Origin: a virus
DNA: 37,508 nt
IMG/VR virus record: IMGVR_UViG_3300037520_000240
Span: 1-37,508 of that record
Strand: one strand, 5' to 3'
A program made the translations under genes and the position numbers. The notes beneath the pieces are model-generated. The model was not told the DNA's origin. It saw only the letters and a list, made by a program, of their open reading frames with translations, and did no database searches. Below are positions 1-9,047 of the stretch, piece by piece (within the stretch, counting starts at the first letter, position 1; the number at the start of each line of letters is the position of its first letter).

Positions 1-171
1 AGGCCGCGCTACCGCTGGCACAGGCGCTGCTGAAGAGATTGGTATAGGCACTGCCTTGTCGGTATCTGGCGGCACGCTGGCCGTCACTAACGTACCTGTC
101 GCAAACGGCGGTACAGGCGCGGCTACGCTCACAGGTTACGTTAAGGGCAACGGTACATCTGCGTTTACGGC
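1..171. repeat. Left copy of imperfect terminal repeat
   Basis: Bases 1-171 align without gaps to 37338-37508 with 12 mismatches (positions 50, 61, 62, 82, 85, 94, 103, 121, 122, 124, 130, 136). Nine of these fall on synonymous changes in the fiber frame and the rest give T/A, V/I and A/S substitutions. The first 49 and last 35 bases are identical. This is either circular-genome overlap across a polymorphic site or two related fiber genes. Confidence 0.9.
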
Positions 172-1294
172 AGCGGCTAGTGTTCCAGTGGGCGACATAT
201 CAGGTACGCTGCCTGTTGCAAGCGGTGGTACAGGTGCTACGACGCTGGCGGCAAATAACGTCCTGCTAGGCAACGGTACAAGCGCGGTACAAACTGTCGC
301 GCCGGGCACCAACGGCAATATTTTGGTTAGCAACGGTACAACGTGGACTAGCGCAGCGGCGGCAACAGTTGAGTTTACACGTCAGTTTGTCACGCAATCT
401 ACTACAAACTTTACGATCCCTTCCGGCGTGACAAGTGTGCGTCTTTATGCTTGCGGAAAAGGTGGGGGTACAAATGGTACAGATACTGGCGGCGGCGGCG
501 GCGGCGGTTTTGGTTTTGGAACCCTAGCCGTTACTGCCGGACAAGTAATCGACGTTACTATTAGCAGCGGCATAGCTACTGTCGCTAGAAGTGGCACCAC
601 ATTAATTACTGCTAACCCCGGTGCAAACACCACCACCGGCACTGGCGGCGCCGGCGGCAGTGCAACAGTTAACGCGACACTTACAAGCCGAGGCAATTTT
701 AGCGGCGGCGCTGGCGGCAATAGTCGCGGCGGCGGCGGTTCCGCTGGTTCGCCATTGGGTAACGGCTTTGCGGGGGGCGCTGGTTTAGCTGGCGTCAATT
801 GCGGCGGCGGCGGGGGTGGAATTGGCGGCGTTGGGTCAATCGGCAGCGGCCCCTCTCCGTCGTATGGCGGCGGTGGTGGGGGCGCAGGCGGCGCCGCCGT
901 TGCCGGCGCGCTAGGCGCAGGCGGCGGCGGTTCTGGTGGCCCTTCTACTGGCGGCGCATTAGGTGGGCCGGGCCGGGTAATACCATTTACTGATCCGCTT
1001 CTTGCCCCCTTAAATGGCTTTGGCGGCAATGGCGGCATTGACGGCAGCGACGCTGGCGCTAACGGAGGCCCCGGCGGCGGCGGCGGGGGTGCCCGTCAAT
1101 CTTATGTGGGCGGCAACGGCGGCTTCGGCGGCGGCGGCGGCAGCAGCGGCGGTTCCTCACCGGGTTTGGGTGGCGCGCTTGGCGGCGGCGGCGGTGGCGG
1201 CGCAACGTCATTAGCTGGAGGCGGCGTAGGTGGCGTTGGCTTTACTTCGTCTTTTATTGATGGGGGTCCAGCAACAGTCTGGATATTCTACTAA
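1..1294 (+). CDS. Tail fiber/adhesin with Gly-rich C-terminal domain (5' end missing)
   Basis: The reading frame is open from base 2 with no start codon; the N-terminus is very probably the one beginning at 37216, whose tail overlaps this region. The first ~120 residues carry repeated GGTGA(A/T)TL...GNGTSA units, typical of trimeric phage fiber shafts. A short beta segment follows, then about 270 residues dominated by runs of glycine broken by small residues, ending in the aromatic VWIFY. Poly-Gly C-terminal domains of this kind are known in receptor-binding adhesins (T-even/S16 gp38-type polyglycine-II sandwiches), so host recognition is the inferred role. Joined to 37216 it would be about 471 aa. 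A TTG at 56 is in frame but internal. Clear as a fiber; the receptor is unknown. Confidence 0.8.
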   Translation, partial: GRATAGTGAAEEIGIGTALSVSGGTLAVTNVPVANGGTGAATLTGYVKGNGTSAFTAAASVPVGDISGTLPVASGGTGATTLAANNVLLGNGTSAVQTVAPGTNGNILVSNGTTWTSAAAATVEFTRQFVTQSTTNFTIPSGVTSVRLYACGKGGGTNGTDTGGGGGGGFGFGTLAVTAGQVIDVTISSGIATVARSGTTLITANPGANTTTGTGGAGGSATVNATLTSRGNFSGGAGGNSRGGGGSAGSPLGNGFAGGAGLAGVNCGGGGGGIGGVGSIGSGPSPSYGGGGGGAGGAAVAGALGAGGGGSGGPSTGGALGGPGRVIPFTDPLLAPLNGFGGNGGIDGSDAGANGGPGGGGGGARQSYVGGNGGFGGGGGSSGGSSPGLGGALGGGGGGGATSLAGGGVGGVGFTSSFIDGGPATVWIFY

Positions 1295-1306
1295 GGAAAT
1301 TATGGT

Positions 1307-1573
1307 ATGAAATGGGCCTATAACAATAACGGCGTCCTGTACGATGTGGTCATGACGCACCCAAGCATCCTGTTTCCGCAGGGTTATGCGGATCAGTTTA
1401 TTGAAGTACCTGACGAAGCCGTAAACGGTTGGTTCTGGGATGGCGAAAACGTATCTGAGCCTCCGGCTCCAGAGCCTATACTTGTCCCGCCACCACCCAC
1501 TAAAGAAGAACTTCTGGCCCAACTTCAGGCGCTGCAAGCCCAAATTGAAACACTTGAAGAAACACCGTCATGA
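1307..1573 (+). CDS. Small fiber-associated protein with coiled-coil tail
   Basis: 88 aa, not assigned to a family. The N-terminal half is aromatic and acidic (WFWDGENV near residues 42-49). A proline-rich linker (PPAPEP, VPPPP) leads to a C-terminal heptad-like helix (LLAQLQALQAQIETL). This architecture, and its place directly after a fiber gene, resemble small tail fiber assembly or attachment proteins. An AAGGA ribosome-binding site lies upstream of ATG 1307. The stop overlaps the next start in an ATGA tetramer, so the two are translationally coupled. The function is inferred from position and shape only. Confidence 0.7.
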   Translation: MKWAYNNNGVLYDVVMTHPSILFPQGYADQFIEVPDEAVNGWFWDGENVSEPPAPEPILVPPPPTKEELLAQLQALQAQIETLEETPS

Positions 1574-1932
1574 AATGCGCTGACTTTGTAGGCACACTAT
1601 TTCTTGCGCGCGATGTAGCCCATTCGACGCACCTGAACACACGCAGCTTTGCCAAGCACTCTGCATTGAACACTTTTTATGATGAAGTGATCGAATTGGC
1701 TGACAAATTTGCTGAAGCCTATCAGGGCAAATACGGCCTAATTGGCCCTATTTCGCTTATGTCAGCTAAGAAGACAAACAACATTGTCGCGTTTCTTGAA
1801 GGTCAGGTAGACGAACTTGAGGAAATGCGGTATAAAGTCGTTGATAAGGATTGCACTCCAATCCAAAACATTATCGACGAGATTTTTGGGTTGTATTACT
1901 CAACCTTGTACAAACTTAAATTTCTCGCATAA
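1570..1932 (+). CDS. DUF5856-like, possibly ferritin/Dps-like helical protein
   Basis: 120 aa and almost entirely helical. It has the pattern HLNTRSFAKHSAL followed by FYDEVIELADKFAEAYQG (about residues 21-58), which I recognise from small phage proteins of the DUF5856 type with a Dps/ferritin-like look. Histidines and acidic residues (H21, H30, D38, E39, D44) sit where a four-helix-bundle metal site might be, but I cannot confirm metal binding. It starts in an ATGA overlap with the upstream gene and lies inside the fiber cassette. Why phages carry it near fibers is unknown. Family call moderate; function not known. Confidence 0.65.
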   Translation: MKCADFVGTLFLARDVAHSTHLNTRSFAKHSALNTFYDEVIELADKFAEAYQGKYGLIGPISLMSAKKTNNIVAFLEGQVDELEEMRYKVVDKDCTPIQNIIDEIFGLYYSTLYKLKFLA

Positions 1933-1943
1933 GGACACGACAC

Positions 1944-2254
1944 ATGGAACTTTTACGCCCTCTTACTGATCCTGCCTTTGGTACACAAAGCGTAGCATAC
2001 ACCGGAACCGCTGGTTCTGTAACTGGCTGGCCCGCAGGCCCACAAGGCGTGCTGGTGTGGTCTACATCTGACGCGTACATTGCGGTTGGCGAAGGCGTTA
2101 CAGCCACAACATCAGCAACACCGCTGCCTGCTAATACACCTGTACCTATTTTTGTACAGCAGCCCGCTGGCGGCGCTACGGGCGGTGCGTGGCGCGTTAG
2201 TGCTGTCCAGATCAGCGCAAGCGGCACACTGTACGCAAAGCCGATTAACATCAG

Positions 2255-2258
<4 letters not shown>
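1944..2258 (+). CDS. Small beta-rich structural protein
   Basis: 104 aa, rich in Gly, Ala, Thr, Val and Pro with alternating polar/hydrophobic stretches, as in small all-beta virion proteins. No charged catalytic motif, signal peptide or membrane segment is visible. It starts 11 bases after the DUF5856-like gene with AAGGA upstream of the ATG. Its stop overlaps the start of the second Gly-rich fiber (ATGA), which suggests an adaptor or baseplate-type partner of that fiber. I do not recognise the family. Confidence 0.65.
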
Positions 2259-3417
<1,159 letters not shown>

Positions 3418-3421
<4 letters not shown>

Positions 3422-3762
3422 GCCACTTTGCAAAAGTCATTGACGGCACCGTTACTGAAGTTCTGGTTATTGAGCAGGACGTTATTGATACAGGGCTATT
3501 TGGCGATCCTGCGCTCTGGGTGCAGACATCATACAACACGTATGGCGGTCAGCATCCTGAAGGGCGCCCCCTGCGTAAGAATTACGCCGGCATCGGCTAC
3601 ACTTACGACGCAGAGCGCGACGCTTTTATTGCGCCGCAGCCGTTTTCGTCGTGGACGCTTAACGAAGATACCTGTTTATGGGTATCCCCAGTTGCAATGC
3701 CAGATGACGGCAAAGTTTATTACTGGGACGAAGAAACTCAAGCATATTGTCAAGCCACATAA
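3418..3762 (+). CDS. Conserved podovirus structural protein
   Basis: 114 aa. It begins MSHFAKVIDGTVTEVLVIEQ and contains WVQTSYNTYGG, RKNYAGIGYTYD and PQPFSSWTLNEDTCLW. This series is familiar from many marine and freshwater phage genomes, usually beside tail fiber genes, where it is annotated as a hypothetical or virion protein. It is rich in Tyr and Trp and has no membrane segment. Coupled by ATGA to the FN3 fiber, it closes the adhesin cassette before the scaffold gene. A role as a fiber-tip or fiber-assembly component is inference. Confidence 0.75.
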
Positions 3763-3807
3763 TTTACTGTAGTTTGACCATTAACCGTACTGGTGCGGCA
3801 CATCAGG

Positions 3808-3822
3808 AACTCCATAGGAGTT
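3808..3822 (+). promoter_or_regulatory. Hairpin overlapping the scaffold ribosome-binding site
   Basis: AACTCC (3808-3813), a 3-base loop and GGAGTT (3817-3822) form a perfect 6-bp stem. The right arm contains the AGGAG Shine-Dalgarno of the scaffold gene (ATG 3827). If it folds in the mRNA it would hide the ribosome-binding site. No promoter close to consensus is visible in the 64-base gap. Confidence 0.5.
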
Positions 3823-3826
3823 AAAC

Positions 3827-4612
3827 ATGGACGAAACAGTCCCCAACGTAGCGGATGCCTCCGCGCCAGAACTCGAAGCCACGGCAGCAATCGAGCCTGT
3901 AGAAAACACGACGCCGGAAACGCCTGCTGAACAGGAAGCTAATAAGTCCTTCACACAAGAAGAACTTGACGCGATTGTCGGCAAGCGCCTCGCAAGAGAA
4001 CAGCGCAAATGGGAGCGCGAACAGGCTCAAAGAGCAGAGGAAGTACAGGCCCGCCAGCAAGCAGGCTATGATATTACCCCTGATCAATTTGAGACTTATG
4101 AAGATTACGCAGAGGTTTTGGCCGAACGTAAAGCTGAAGAATTGCTGGCACGGCGAGATACTGCCCGTCAGCAAGCTGAAATGCAGGATGCCTACCATGA
4201 TCTAGAAGAGGCGGCGCGGGACAAATATGATGACTTTGAACAAGTCGCATACAACCCCAACCTTCCGATTACAGATTTCATGGCGCAAAGCATCCAAGCG
4301 TCAGACGCAGGCCCAGACGTTCTATATTATCTCGGCTCTAATCCGAAAGAAGCTGATCGTATTGCCCGTCTAGCGCCAATTTTGCAGGCAAAAGAAATTG
4401 GAAAACTTGAGGCTTCATTGTCCTCAAATCCGCCGGTTAAAAGAACTTCAAACGCCCCGGCTCCGATTGCGCCTGTCACAGCACGTTCTACTGGGTCAAA
4501 CCAGTTTGACACAACTGATCCTCGTTCGACTAAGTCTATGACTACGTCGGAATGGATCGAAGCAGAACGTATGCGGCAGATCAAGAAGTACGAGGCACAA
4601 CGCAACAGATAA
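3827..4612 (+). CDS. Capsid scaffolding protein
   Basis: 261 aa, highly charged and helical, lying between portal/fiber genes and the coat gene as scaffolds do. The acidic N-terminus (first ~45 residues) is followed by a long charged coiled-coil region (LDAIVGKRLAREQRKWEREQ near 46-66, then ADR/AEEVQARQQ stretches to ~135). A low-complexity linker leads to a basic C-terminal helix (WIEAERMRQIKKYEAQRNR), which fits the coat-binding end of P22-type scaffolds. The protein would direct procapsid assembly and then leave. Evidence is position, composition and architecture. The start is fixed by the AGGAG 5 bases before the ATG. Confidence 0.82.
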   Translation: MDETVPNVADASAPELEATAAIEPVENTTPETPAEQEANKSFTQEELDAIVGKRLAREQRKWEREQAQRAEEVQARQQAGYDITPDQFETYEDYAEVLAERKAEELLARRDTARQQAEMQDAYHDLEEAARDKYDDFEQVAYNPNLPITDFMAQSIQASDAGPDVLYYLGSNPKEADRIARLAPILQAKEIGKLEASLSSNPPVKRTSNAPAPIAPVTARSTGSNQFDTTDPRSTKSMTTSEWIEAERMRQIKKYEAQRNR

Positions 4613-4627
4613 TTTGGGATTATTACC

Positions 4628-5836
4628 ATGTCTAACTCGATTTTAACAATTGATATGATCACGCGGAAGGCTCTAGAAATTCTAGAGAACAACCTTGTGC
4701 TGACACGTAACGTAAACCGCCAGTACGACGATAGCTTTGCTGTCGAAGGTGCTAAAATTGGCTCAACCCTGCGTATCCGTCTTCCAGACCGTGCGCTCGT
4801 AACTGACGGCGCAGCCCTTCAGGTACAGGATGACAACGAGCAGTTCACAACGCTTGCTGTTTCCACCCAGAAGCACATCGGCGTCAACTTCACGACTGCT
4901 GAATTGACGATGCAGCTTGACGATTTCGCAGACCGCGTTCTCAAGCCACGTATCTCGCAGCTTGCTGCCAGCATCGACGCTGACGTTGCCAACTCGTTCT
5001 TGACCATCGGTAACACTGTTGGCACGCCCGGCACTACGCCATCGACTTCGGCTGTTCTTCTTGCTGCACAGCAGAAGCTCAACGAAAACGCTGCTGTAAT
5101 GTCGCCACGCTATGCAACTGTTAACCCTGCTGCCAACGCTGGCTTGGTTGAAGGCCTCAAAGGTCTATTCAACCCAACCGACACGATCAGCAAGCAGTTC
5201 AAGAACGGCATGATGGGTACTGGCGTACTTGGTTTCGACGAAATCAATATGTCGCAGTCCATCAAGCAGTTCACCACTGGTTCGCGTACTGCAACTGGTG
5301 GCACGACTTCGGCGGCTGTTACTACTGAAGGTGCAACCACCATCGCCATCACTGGTGCTGGTGCAGCCGGCGTAGTCAAAGCAGGCGACGTTTTCACTGT
5401 AGCTGACTGCTTCAGCGTTAACCCACAGACCCGTGAAAGCACAGGTTCGTTGTTCCAGTTCGTTGCCCTTGCTGATGTCACACTCAGCGGCGCAGGCGCT
5501 GGTAACGTAACTGTTTCACCGATCTACTCGGCTACGCAGGCACTTGCTACCGTCAACACGCTGCCCGGTAACTCCAAGGCAATCATCTTTGTTGGTACGG
5601 CTTCTACGCAATACGCGCAGAACCTTGTATACCACAAGGACGCTATCACCTTCGCAACCGCCGACCTTCTGCTCCCACAGGGCGTAGATATGGCTTCGCG
5701 TCAGGTGCATAACGGCATCAGCTTGCGCGTTGTTCGTCAGTACGACATCAACAACGACCGTCTGCCTTGCCGTATTGACGTTCTGTACGGTTACAGCACA
5801 ATCCGTCCGCAGATGGCTGTCCGGATGTGGGGTTAA
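4628..5836 (+). CDS. Major capsid (coat) protein, P22 coat-like
   Basis: 402 aa. The N-terminus (ITRKALEILENNLVLTRNVN, then DDSFAVEGAKIGSTLRIRLP) and TADVAN/SFLTIGNTVGTPGT-type stretches match the P22 gp5-like coat family with the HK97 fold. A region rich in Gly, Ala and Thr at about residues 215-300 is probably the inserted beta domain. Codon choice is noticeably more uniform than in neighbouring genes, as expected for the most highly expressed phage gene. It follows the scaffold by 15 bases and is followed by a hairpin and two small probable decoration genes. Confidence 0.9.
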   Translation: MSNSILTIDMITRKALEILENNLVLTRNVNRQYDDSFAVEGAKIGSTLRIRLPDRALVTDGAALQVQDDNEQFTTLAVSTQKHIGVNFTTAELTMQLDDFADRVLKPRISQLAASIDADVANSFLTIGNTVGTPGTTPSTSAVLLAAQQKLNENAAVMSPRYATVNPAANAGLVEGLKGLFNPTDTISKQFKNGMMGTGVLGFDEINMSQSIKQFTTGSRTATGGTTSAAVTTEGATTIAITGAGAAGVVKAGDVFTVADCFSVNPQTRESTGSLFQFVALADVTLSGAGAGNVTVSPIYSATQALATVNTLPGNSKAIIFVGTASTQYAQNLVYHKDAITFATADLLLPQGVDMASRQVHNGISLRVVRQYDINNDRLPCRIDVLYGYSTIRPQMAVRMWG

Positions 5837-5845
5837 TCTAATACC

Positions 5846-5867
5846 GGCCCTCGGTTCGCCGGGGGCC
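5846..5867 (+). terminator. Hairpin after coat gene, probable leaky terminator
   Basis: GGCCCTCGG and CCGGGGGCC pair over 9 bp with one G-T wobble around a TTCG loop. Only a mixed AACTATTCTA follows, so the U-tract is poor. It may act as an attenuator or a 3' stability stem for the coat mRNA. Confidence 0.5.
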
Positions 5868-5890
5868 AACTATTCTAAAGGATTTTTACT

Positions 5891-6289
5891 ATGCCTACTT
5901 TACCTAATGGCGCTGGCGGTTACCAAGTTGGTGACGGCAATCTCGGCGAAATCACTTTTGGTGTTTCATCTATCCCGACTGCACTTACCGCAGCGGCTAC
6001 TCTGACCACTGCCGAATTGGCTGGTGGCCTTGTTGTCTACACTTCGGCCAGCACGGCAGACATCACGCTTCCTACGGTTGCGCTTGTCAACGCCGACTTC
6101 AGCAGTGCAAAAGTCTATTCGTCTTTTGACATTTCTTTGGTTGCTACCAGCACTGGCGTTCCTACTATCGTAGTAGGCACCGGCTGGACCTTGGTTGGTT
6201 CAGGCGCAGGCGTTGCTTCTAAGAGCGTTCTGTTTCGCGCTGTTAAAACTGGCGAAACAACGTACAACCTGTACCGCATCGCTGGCTAA
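5891..6289 (+). CDS. Probable head decoration protein
   Basis: 132 aa, small and beta-rich (many Thr, Val, Ala and Gly; few charges), encoded immediately after the coat gene and flanked by hairpins on both sides. The pattern ADITLPTVALVNADFSSAKV and the ending TTYNLYRIAG are typical of small jelly-roll or beta-sandwich virion proteins. Its coat-like codon preference suggests high expression. Capsid decoration or a head fiber base is inferred from position and composition. An AAAGGA ribosome-binding site precedes ATG 5891. Confidence 0.65.
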   Translation: MPTLPNGAGGYQVGDGNLGEITFGVSSIPTALTAAATLTTAELAGGLVVYTSASTADITLPTVALVNADFSSAKVYSSFDISLVATSTGVPTIVVGTGWTLVGSGAGVASKSVLFRAVKTGETTYNLYRIAG

Positions 6290-6296
6290 TAGGTTT

Positions 6297-6316
6297 GCCC
6301 CGACTACGGTCGGGGC
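6297..6316 (+). terminator. Terminator-like hairpin with TACG tetraloop
   Basis: GCCCCGAC (6297-6304), loop TACG and GTCGGGGC (6309-6316) form a perfect 8-bp GC-rich stem closed by C-G around an extra-stable cUNCGg loop. ATCCTTTTC follows. It sits between the two probable decoration genes, so read-through must feed the downstream gene. Confidence 0.65.
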
Positions 6317-6337
6317 ATCCTTTTCAGGAGAAAATCA

Positions 6338-6751
6338 ATGGCTAACAGCAAATCTATCGGTGTTGCTTTCCTCGACCAAGACATTATTGGCGCACAATTT
6401 GTCTTGGCTGATGAGCAAATCGGCTACACCGCCGCAGCACAAGGCACAGTTACGCAGGCGACAGACAAGTCAACTGCTGTAACGCTGAACAAGCCTGCTG
6501 GTCGCATCACCATGAACAACGCGTCTTTGAACACTGCTACTAACGCTACGTTTACATTGAACAACAGCTTCATTTCTGCAAATGACACTGTTATTCTTAC
6601 TATCTCTGGTGGTCAAGCGACCGCTGGATCATACAACGTGTTTGCAAACAATTTGAGTACTGGCACTGTCAGCATCAGCCTACGTAACATTTCTGGCGGT
6701 TCGCTGTCAGAAGCAGTAGTGATTAACTTTGCAATCATTCATTGCGTATAA
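6338..6751 (+). CDS. Probable second decoration or head protein
   Basis: 137 aa, rich in Asn, Thr and Ser with beta-strand periodicity and no charged motif. SIGVAFLDQDIIGAQFVLADEQIG opens the protein, and the C-terminal half (TVILTISGGQATAGSYNVFANN) resembles small virion beta-sandwich proteins. It has a good CAGGAGA ribosome-binding site and is isolated by terminator-like hairpins on each side. Its place between coat and gp4-like genes argues for a head surface protein. I do not recognise a named family. Confidence 0.6.
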   Translation: MANSKSIGVAFLDQDIIGAQFVLADEQIGYTAAAQGTVTQATDKSTAVTLNKPAGRITMNNASLNTATNATFTLNNSFISANDTVILTISGGQATAGSYNVFANNLSTGTVSISLRNISGGSLSEAVVINFAIIHCV

Positions 6752-6758
6752 TTAATTT

Positions 6759-6778
6759 GGACGGCTTTCGGGCCGTCC
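6759..6778 (+). terminator. Rho-independent terminator
   Basis: GGACGGC (6759-6765), a 6-base loop and GCCGTCC (6772-6778) form a perfect 7-bp stem followed by ATTTTTAAT. It lies 7 bases after the stop of the 137-aa gene and before the neck genes. Confidence 0.75.
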
Positions 6779-6807
6779 ATTTTTAATAGTTTTATGGGGA
6801 TTTTGGC

Positions 6808-7518
6808 ATGGCTACGGCTGGTGAAATAATCAACGGTTCGCTTAGACTTCTAGGTGTTCTGGCAGAAGGCGAAACTCCATCGGCTGAAACGTCGCAGGAC
6901 GCACTGCGCGCCATGAACCAGATGATTGATAGCTGGAACACTGAACGCCTCGCTGTCTTCTCGACACAAGACCAAGTATTTACATGGCCCGCCGGCATCC
7001 TTAGCCGCACGCTTGGGCCAACCGGCAACTTTGTTGGCAACCGCCCTATCTTGCTGGATGACGCTACATATTTCAAAGACCCTAGCTCTGGTATTAGCTA
7101 CGGCATCAAAATGATTAACCAGCAGCAGTATGACGGCATCGCGGTCAAGACCGTGTCTTCTACGTTCCCGCAAGTTATCTTTACCAACATGACGTATCCT
7201 GACATTGAAATGTTTATCTACCCGCGCCCAACGCGCGATCTAGAATGGCATTTCATTTCGGTTGAAGAACTGACACAGCCTGCAACGCTTGACACAGTCC
7301 TTTCGTTCCCGCCCGGCTATCTGCGTGCGTTCCGCTATAACTTAGCGTGCGAACTAGCACCTGAGTTTGGCGAAGAACCGTCGCCACAAGTTCAGCGCAT
7401 TGCTATGTATTCCAAGCGCAACCTGAAGCGCATCAACAACCCTGATGACATCATGTCGATGCCATACAGCCTTATTGCATCGCGCCAGCGGTATAACATT
7501 TTTGCAGGAAACTACTAA
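6808..7518 (+). CDS. Head-closure/tail accessory factor, P22 gp4-like
   Basis: 236 aa. The start EIINGSLRLLGVLAEGETPS and AMNQMIDSWNTERLAVF are hallmarks of the P22 gp4 tail accessory factor family, which binds the portal ring after DNA packaging and begins the tail. PRPTRDLEWHF and the RAFRYNLACELAPEFGEEPSP segment also fit the family. Length is usual or slightly long (P22 gp4 is about 166 aa). TAATG overlap couples it to the gp10-like gene. Confident call. Confidence 0.85.
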   Translation: MATAGEIINGSLRLLGVLAEGETPSAETSQDALRAMNQMIDSWNTERLAVFSTQDQVFTWPAGILSRTLGPTGNFVGNRPILLDDATYFKDPSSGISYGIKMINQQQYDGIAVKTVSSTFPQVIFTNMTYPDIEMFIYPRPTRDLEWHFISVEELTQPATLDTVLSFPPGYLRAFRYNLACELAPEFGEEPSPQVQRIAMYSKRNLKRINNPDDIMSMPYSLIASRQRYNIFAGNY

Positions 7519-9047
7519 TGAAGACGCCCATACTGGGCAGCGCGTATGTGGCCCGTTCAGTAAACGCTGCCAACGCACGCATGGTAAACTTGTTTCCAGA
7601 AGCCGTGCCAGAAGGCGGCATAGAGCCAGCGTTTATTCAGCGTTGCCCCGGCTTGCAACTTCAGCAGACCATTGGTGATGGCCCGATCCGCGGACTGTGG
7701 GCGCACCAGACACGCGGCGATGACTTTTACGTTGTGTCTGGCTTTGAAGTCTACAAGCTGTCCAGCCTGACCGGAACACCTGTCAAGCTGGGCGACGTAA
7801 CCGGCACTGGCCCTGTGTCCATCGCTGACAACGGCACACAGATATTCTTCGCCTGCAATCCTGATGCGTTTATTTACGACGAGTCAACCAATACGTTTGG
7901 GCAGATCACTGACCCTGACTTTCCGGGCGCGGTTACTGTCGGCTATCTCGACGGTTATTTTGTGTTTAACGAGCCTAATAGCCAGAAACTTTGGGTGACG
8001 CAGCTTTTTGACGGCTTCCAGATTGACCCGCTAGAGTTTGCCAGCGCCGAAGGTAGCCCTGACGGCGTCGTCGGCATACTGGTAGACCACCGCGAATGTT
8101 GGGTGTTTGGCACCGACTCCACCGAAGTGTGGTACAACTCTGGCGGTCTAGACTTCCCGCTATCGCCGATCCAAGGCGCGTTCAACGAAATCGGTTGCGC
8201 TGCGCCGCACTCCATCGCCAAGATGGACAACACCGTGTTCTGGCTGGGCGCAGACGCACGCGGCCAAGGCGTCATTTACCGGGCAGCCGGCTATAGCGCG
8301 CAGCGCATATCAACGCACGCGATTGAATGGCAAATCCAAAACTACCTAGATATGAGCGACGCTGTAGGTTACACCTACCAGCAGGACGGCCATGCGTTCT
8401 ACGTCCTGTCGTTTCCGTCCGCGGATGAAACTTGGGTGTACGACGCTGCCACTGGCGCATGGCACCAGCGGTCATCTTACTCCGCTCTTGCGCCGACTGA
8501 AGGCGCGTTTAACGCCGAAGCTTTTAGTGACGCGTATTACCTAGTACTGCCGCTTACACCTTCTGGCGTCAGCGGCGCGTTCTCACGCCATCGCAGCAAC
8601 TGCCAGTGTAACTTCCAAGGCAACATCATCGTCGGTGACTACGCCAACGGCAACGTTTACACGTTTGAACTAAACGTTTTTGAAGACAACGCGATAGCGC
8701 AGCGTTGGTTGCGGTCGTGGCGCGCACTGCCAACGGGCCAAAACAATCTCACGCGTACAGCAAACCATAGCTTGCAGCTTGAGTGCGAAACAGGCGTTGG
8801 CCTGAACGACGGCCAAGGAAGCGACCCGCAAGCCATGCTCCGCTGGTCCGACGATGGCGGCCATACATGGTCCAACGAACACTGGGCGTCTATGGGCAAG
8901 ATCGGCGCAACAGGCACCCGTGTCATATGGCGCCGGCTTGGCATGACGCTGAAGCTGCGCGACCGCGTCTACGAAGTGTCTGGCAGTGACCCTGTCCGCA
9001 TTTACTTGACCGGCGCTGAACTGCAACTGAGCGGCACAAATGCCTAA
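7518..9047 (+). CDS. Packaged-DNA stabilisation/tail hub protein, P22 gp10-like
   Basis: 509 aa, close to the usual ~470 aa of P22 gp10. The N-terminus (ARSVNAANARMVNLFPE; RCPGLQLQ) and the internal repeats of a beta-propeller-like body (for example LWAHQTRGDDFYVVSG, GYLDGYFVFNEPNSQKLWV, AHSIAKMDNTVFWLGADARG-like stretch) match the family that plugs the portal/gp4 complex. The C-terminal third has the MLRWSDDGGHTWSNEHWASMGK motif common in these proteins. It directly follows the gp4-like gene as in P22 and overlaps the next gene by 8 bases. Confidence 0.85.
   Translation: MKTPILGSAYVARSVNAANARMVNLFPEAVPEGGIEPAFIQRCPGLQLQQTIGDGPIRGLWAHQTRGDDFYVVSGFEVYKLSSLTGTPVKLGDVTGTGPVSIADNGTQIFFACNPDAFIYDESTNTFGQITDPDFPGAVTVGYLDGYFVFNEPNSQKLWVTQLFDGFQIDPLEFASAEGSPDGVVGILVDHRECWVFGTDSTEVWYNSGGLDFPLSPIQGAFNEIGCAAPHSIAKMDNTVFWLGADARGQGVIYRAAGYSAQRISTHAIEWQIQNYLDMSDAVGYTYQQDGHAFYVLSFPSADETWVYDAATGAWHQRSSYSALAPTEGAFNAEAFSDAYYLVLPLTPSGVSGAFSRHRSNCQCNFQGNIIVGDYANGNVYTFELNVFEDNAIAQRWLRSWRALPTGQNNLTRTANHSLQLECETGVGLNDGQGSDPQAMLRWSDDGGHTWSNEHWASMGKIGATGTRVIWRRLGMTLKLRDRVYEVSGSDPVRIYLTGAELQLSGTNA

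Noticed and set aside
445-1038. Long Pro-rich frame on the minus strand
   Set aside because: It is the complement of the GGC repeats of the fiber, which have no stop in any frame; no ribosome-binding site or family.
3746-3780. Promoter before the scaffold gene (TTGTCA-17-TAGTTT)
   Set aside because: The -10 matches only half of consensus, and the match inside a coding end is likely chance.
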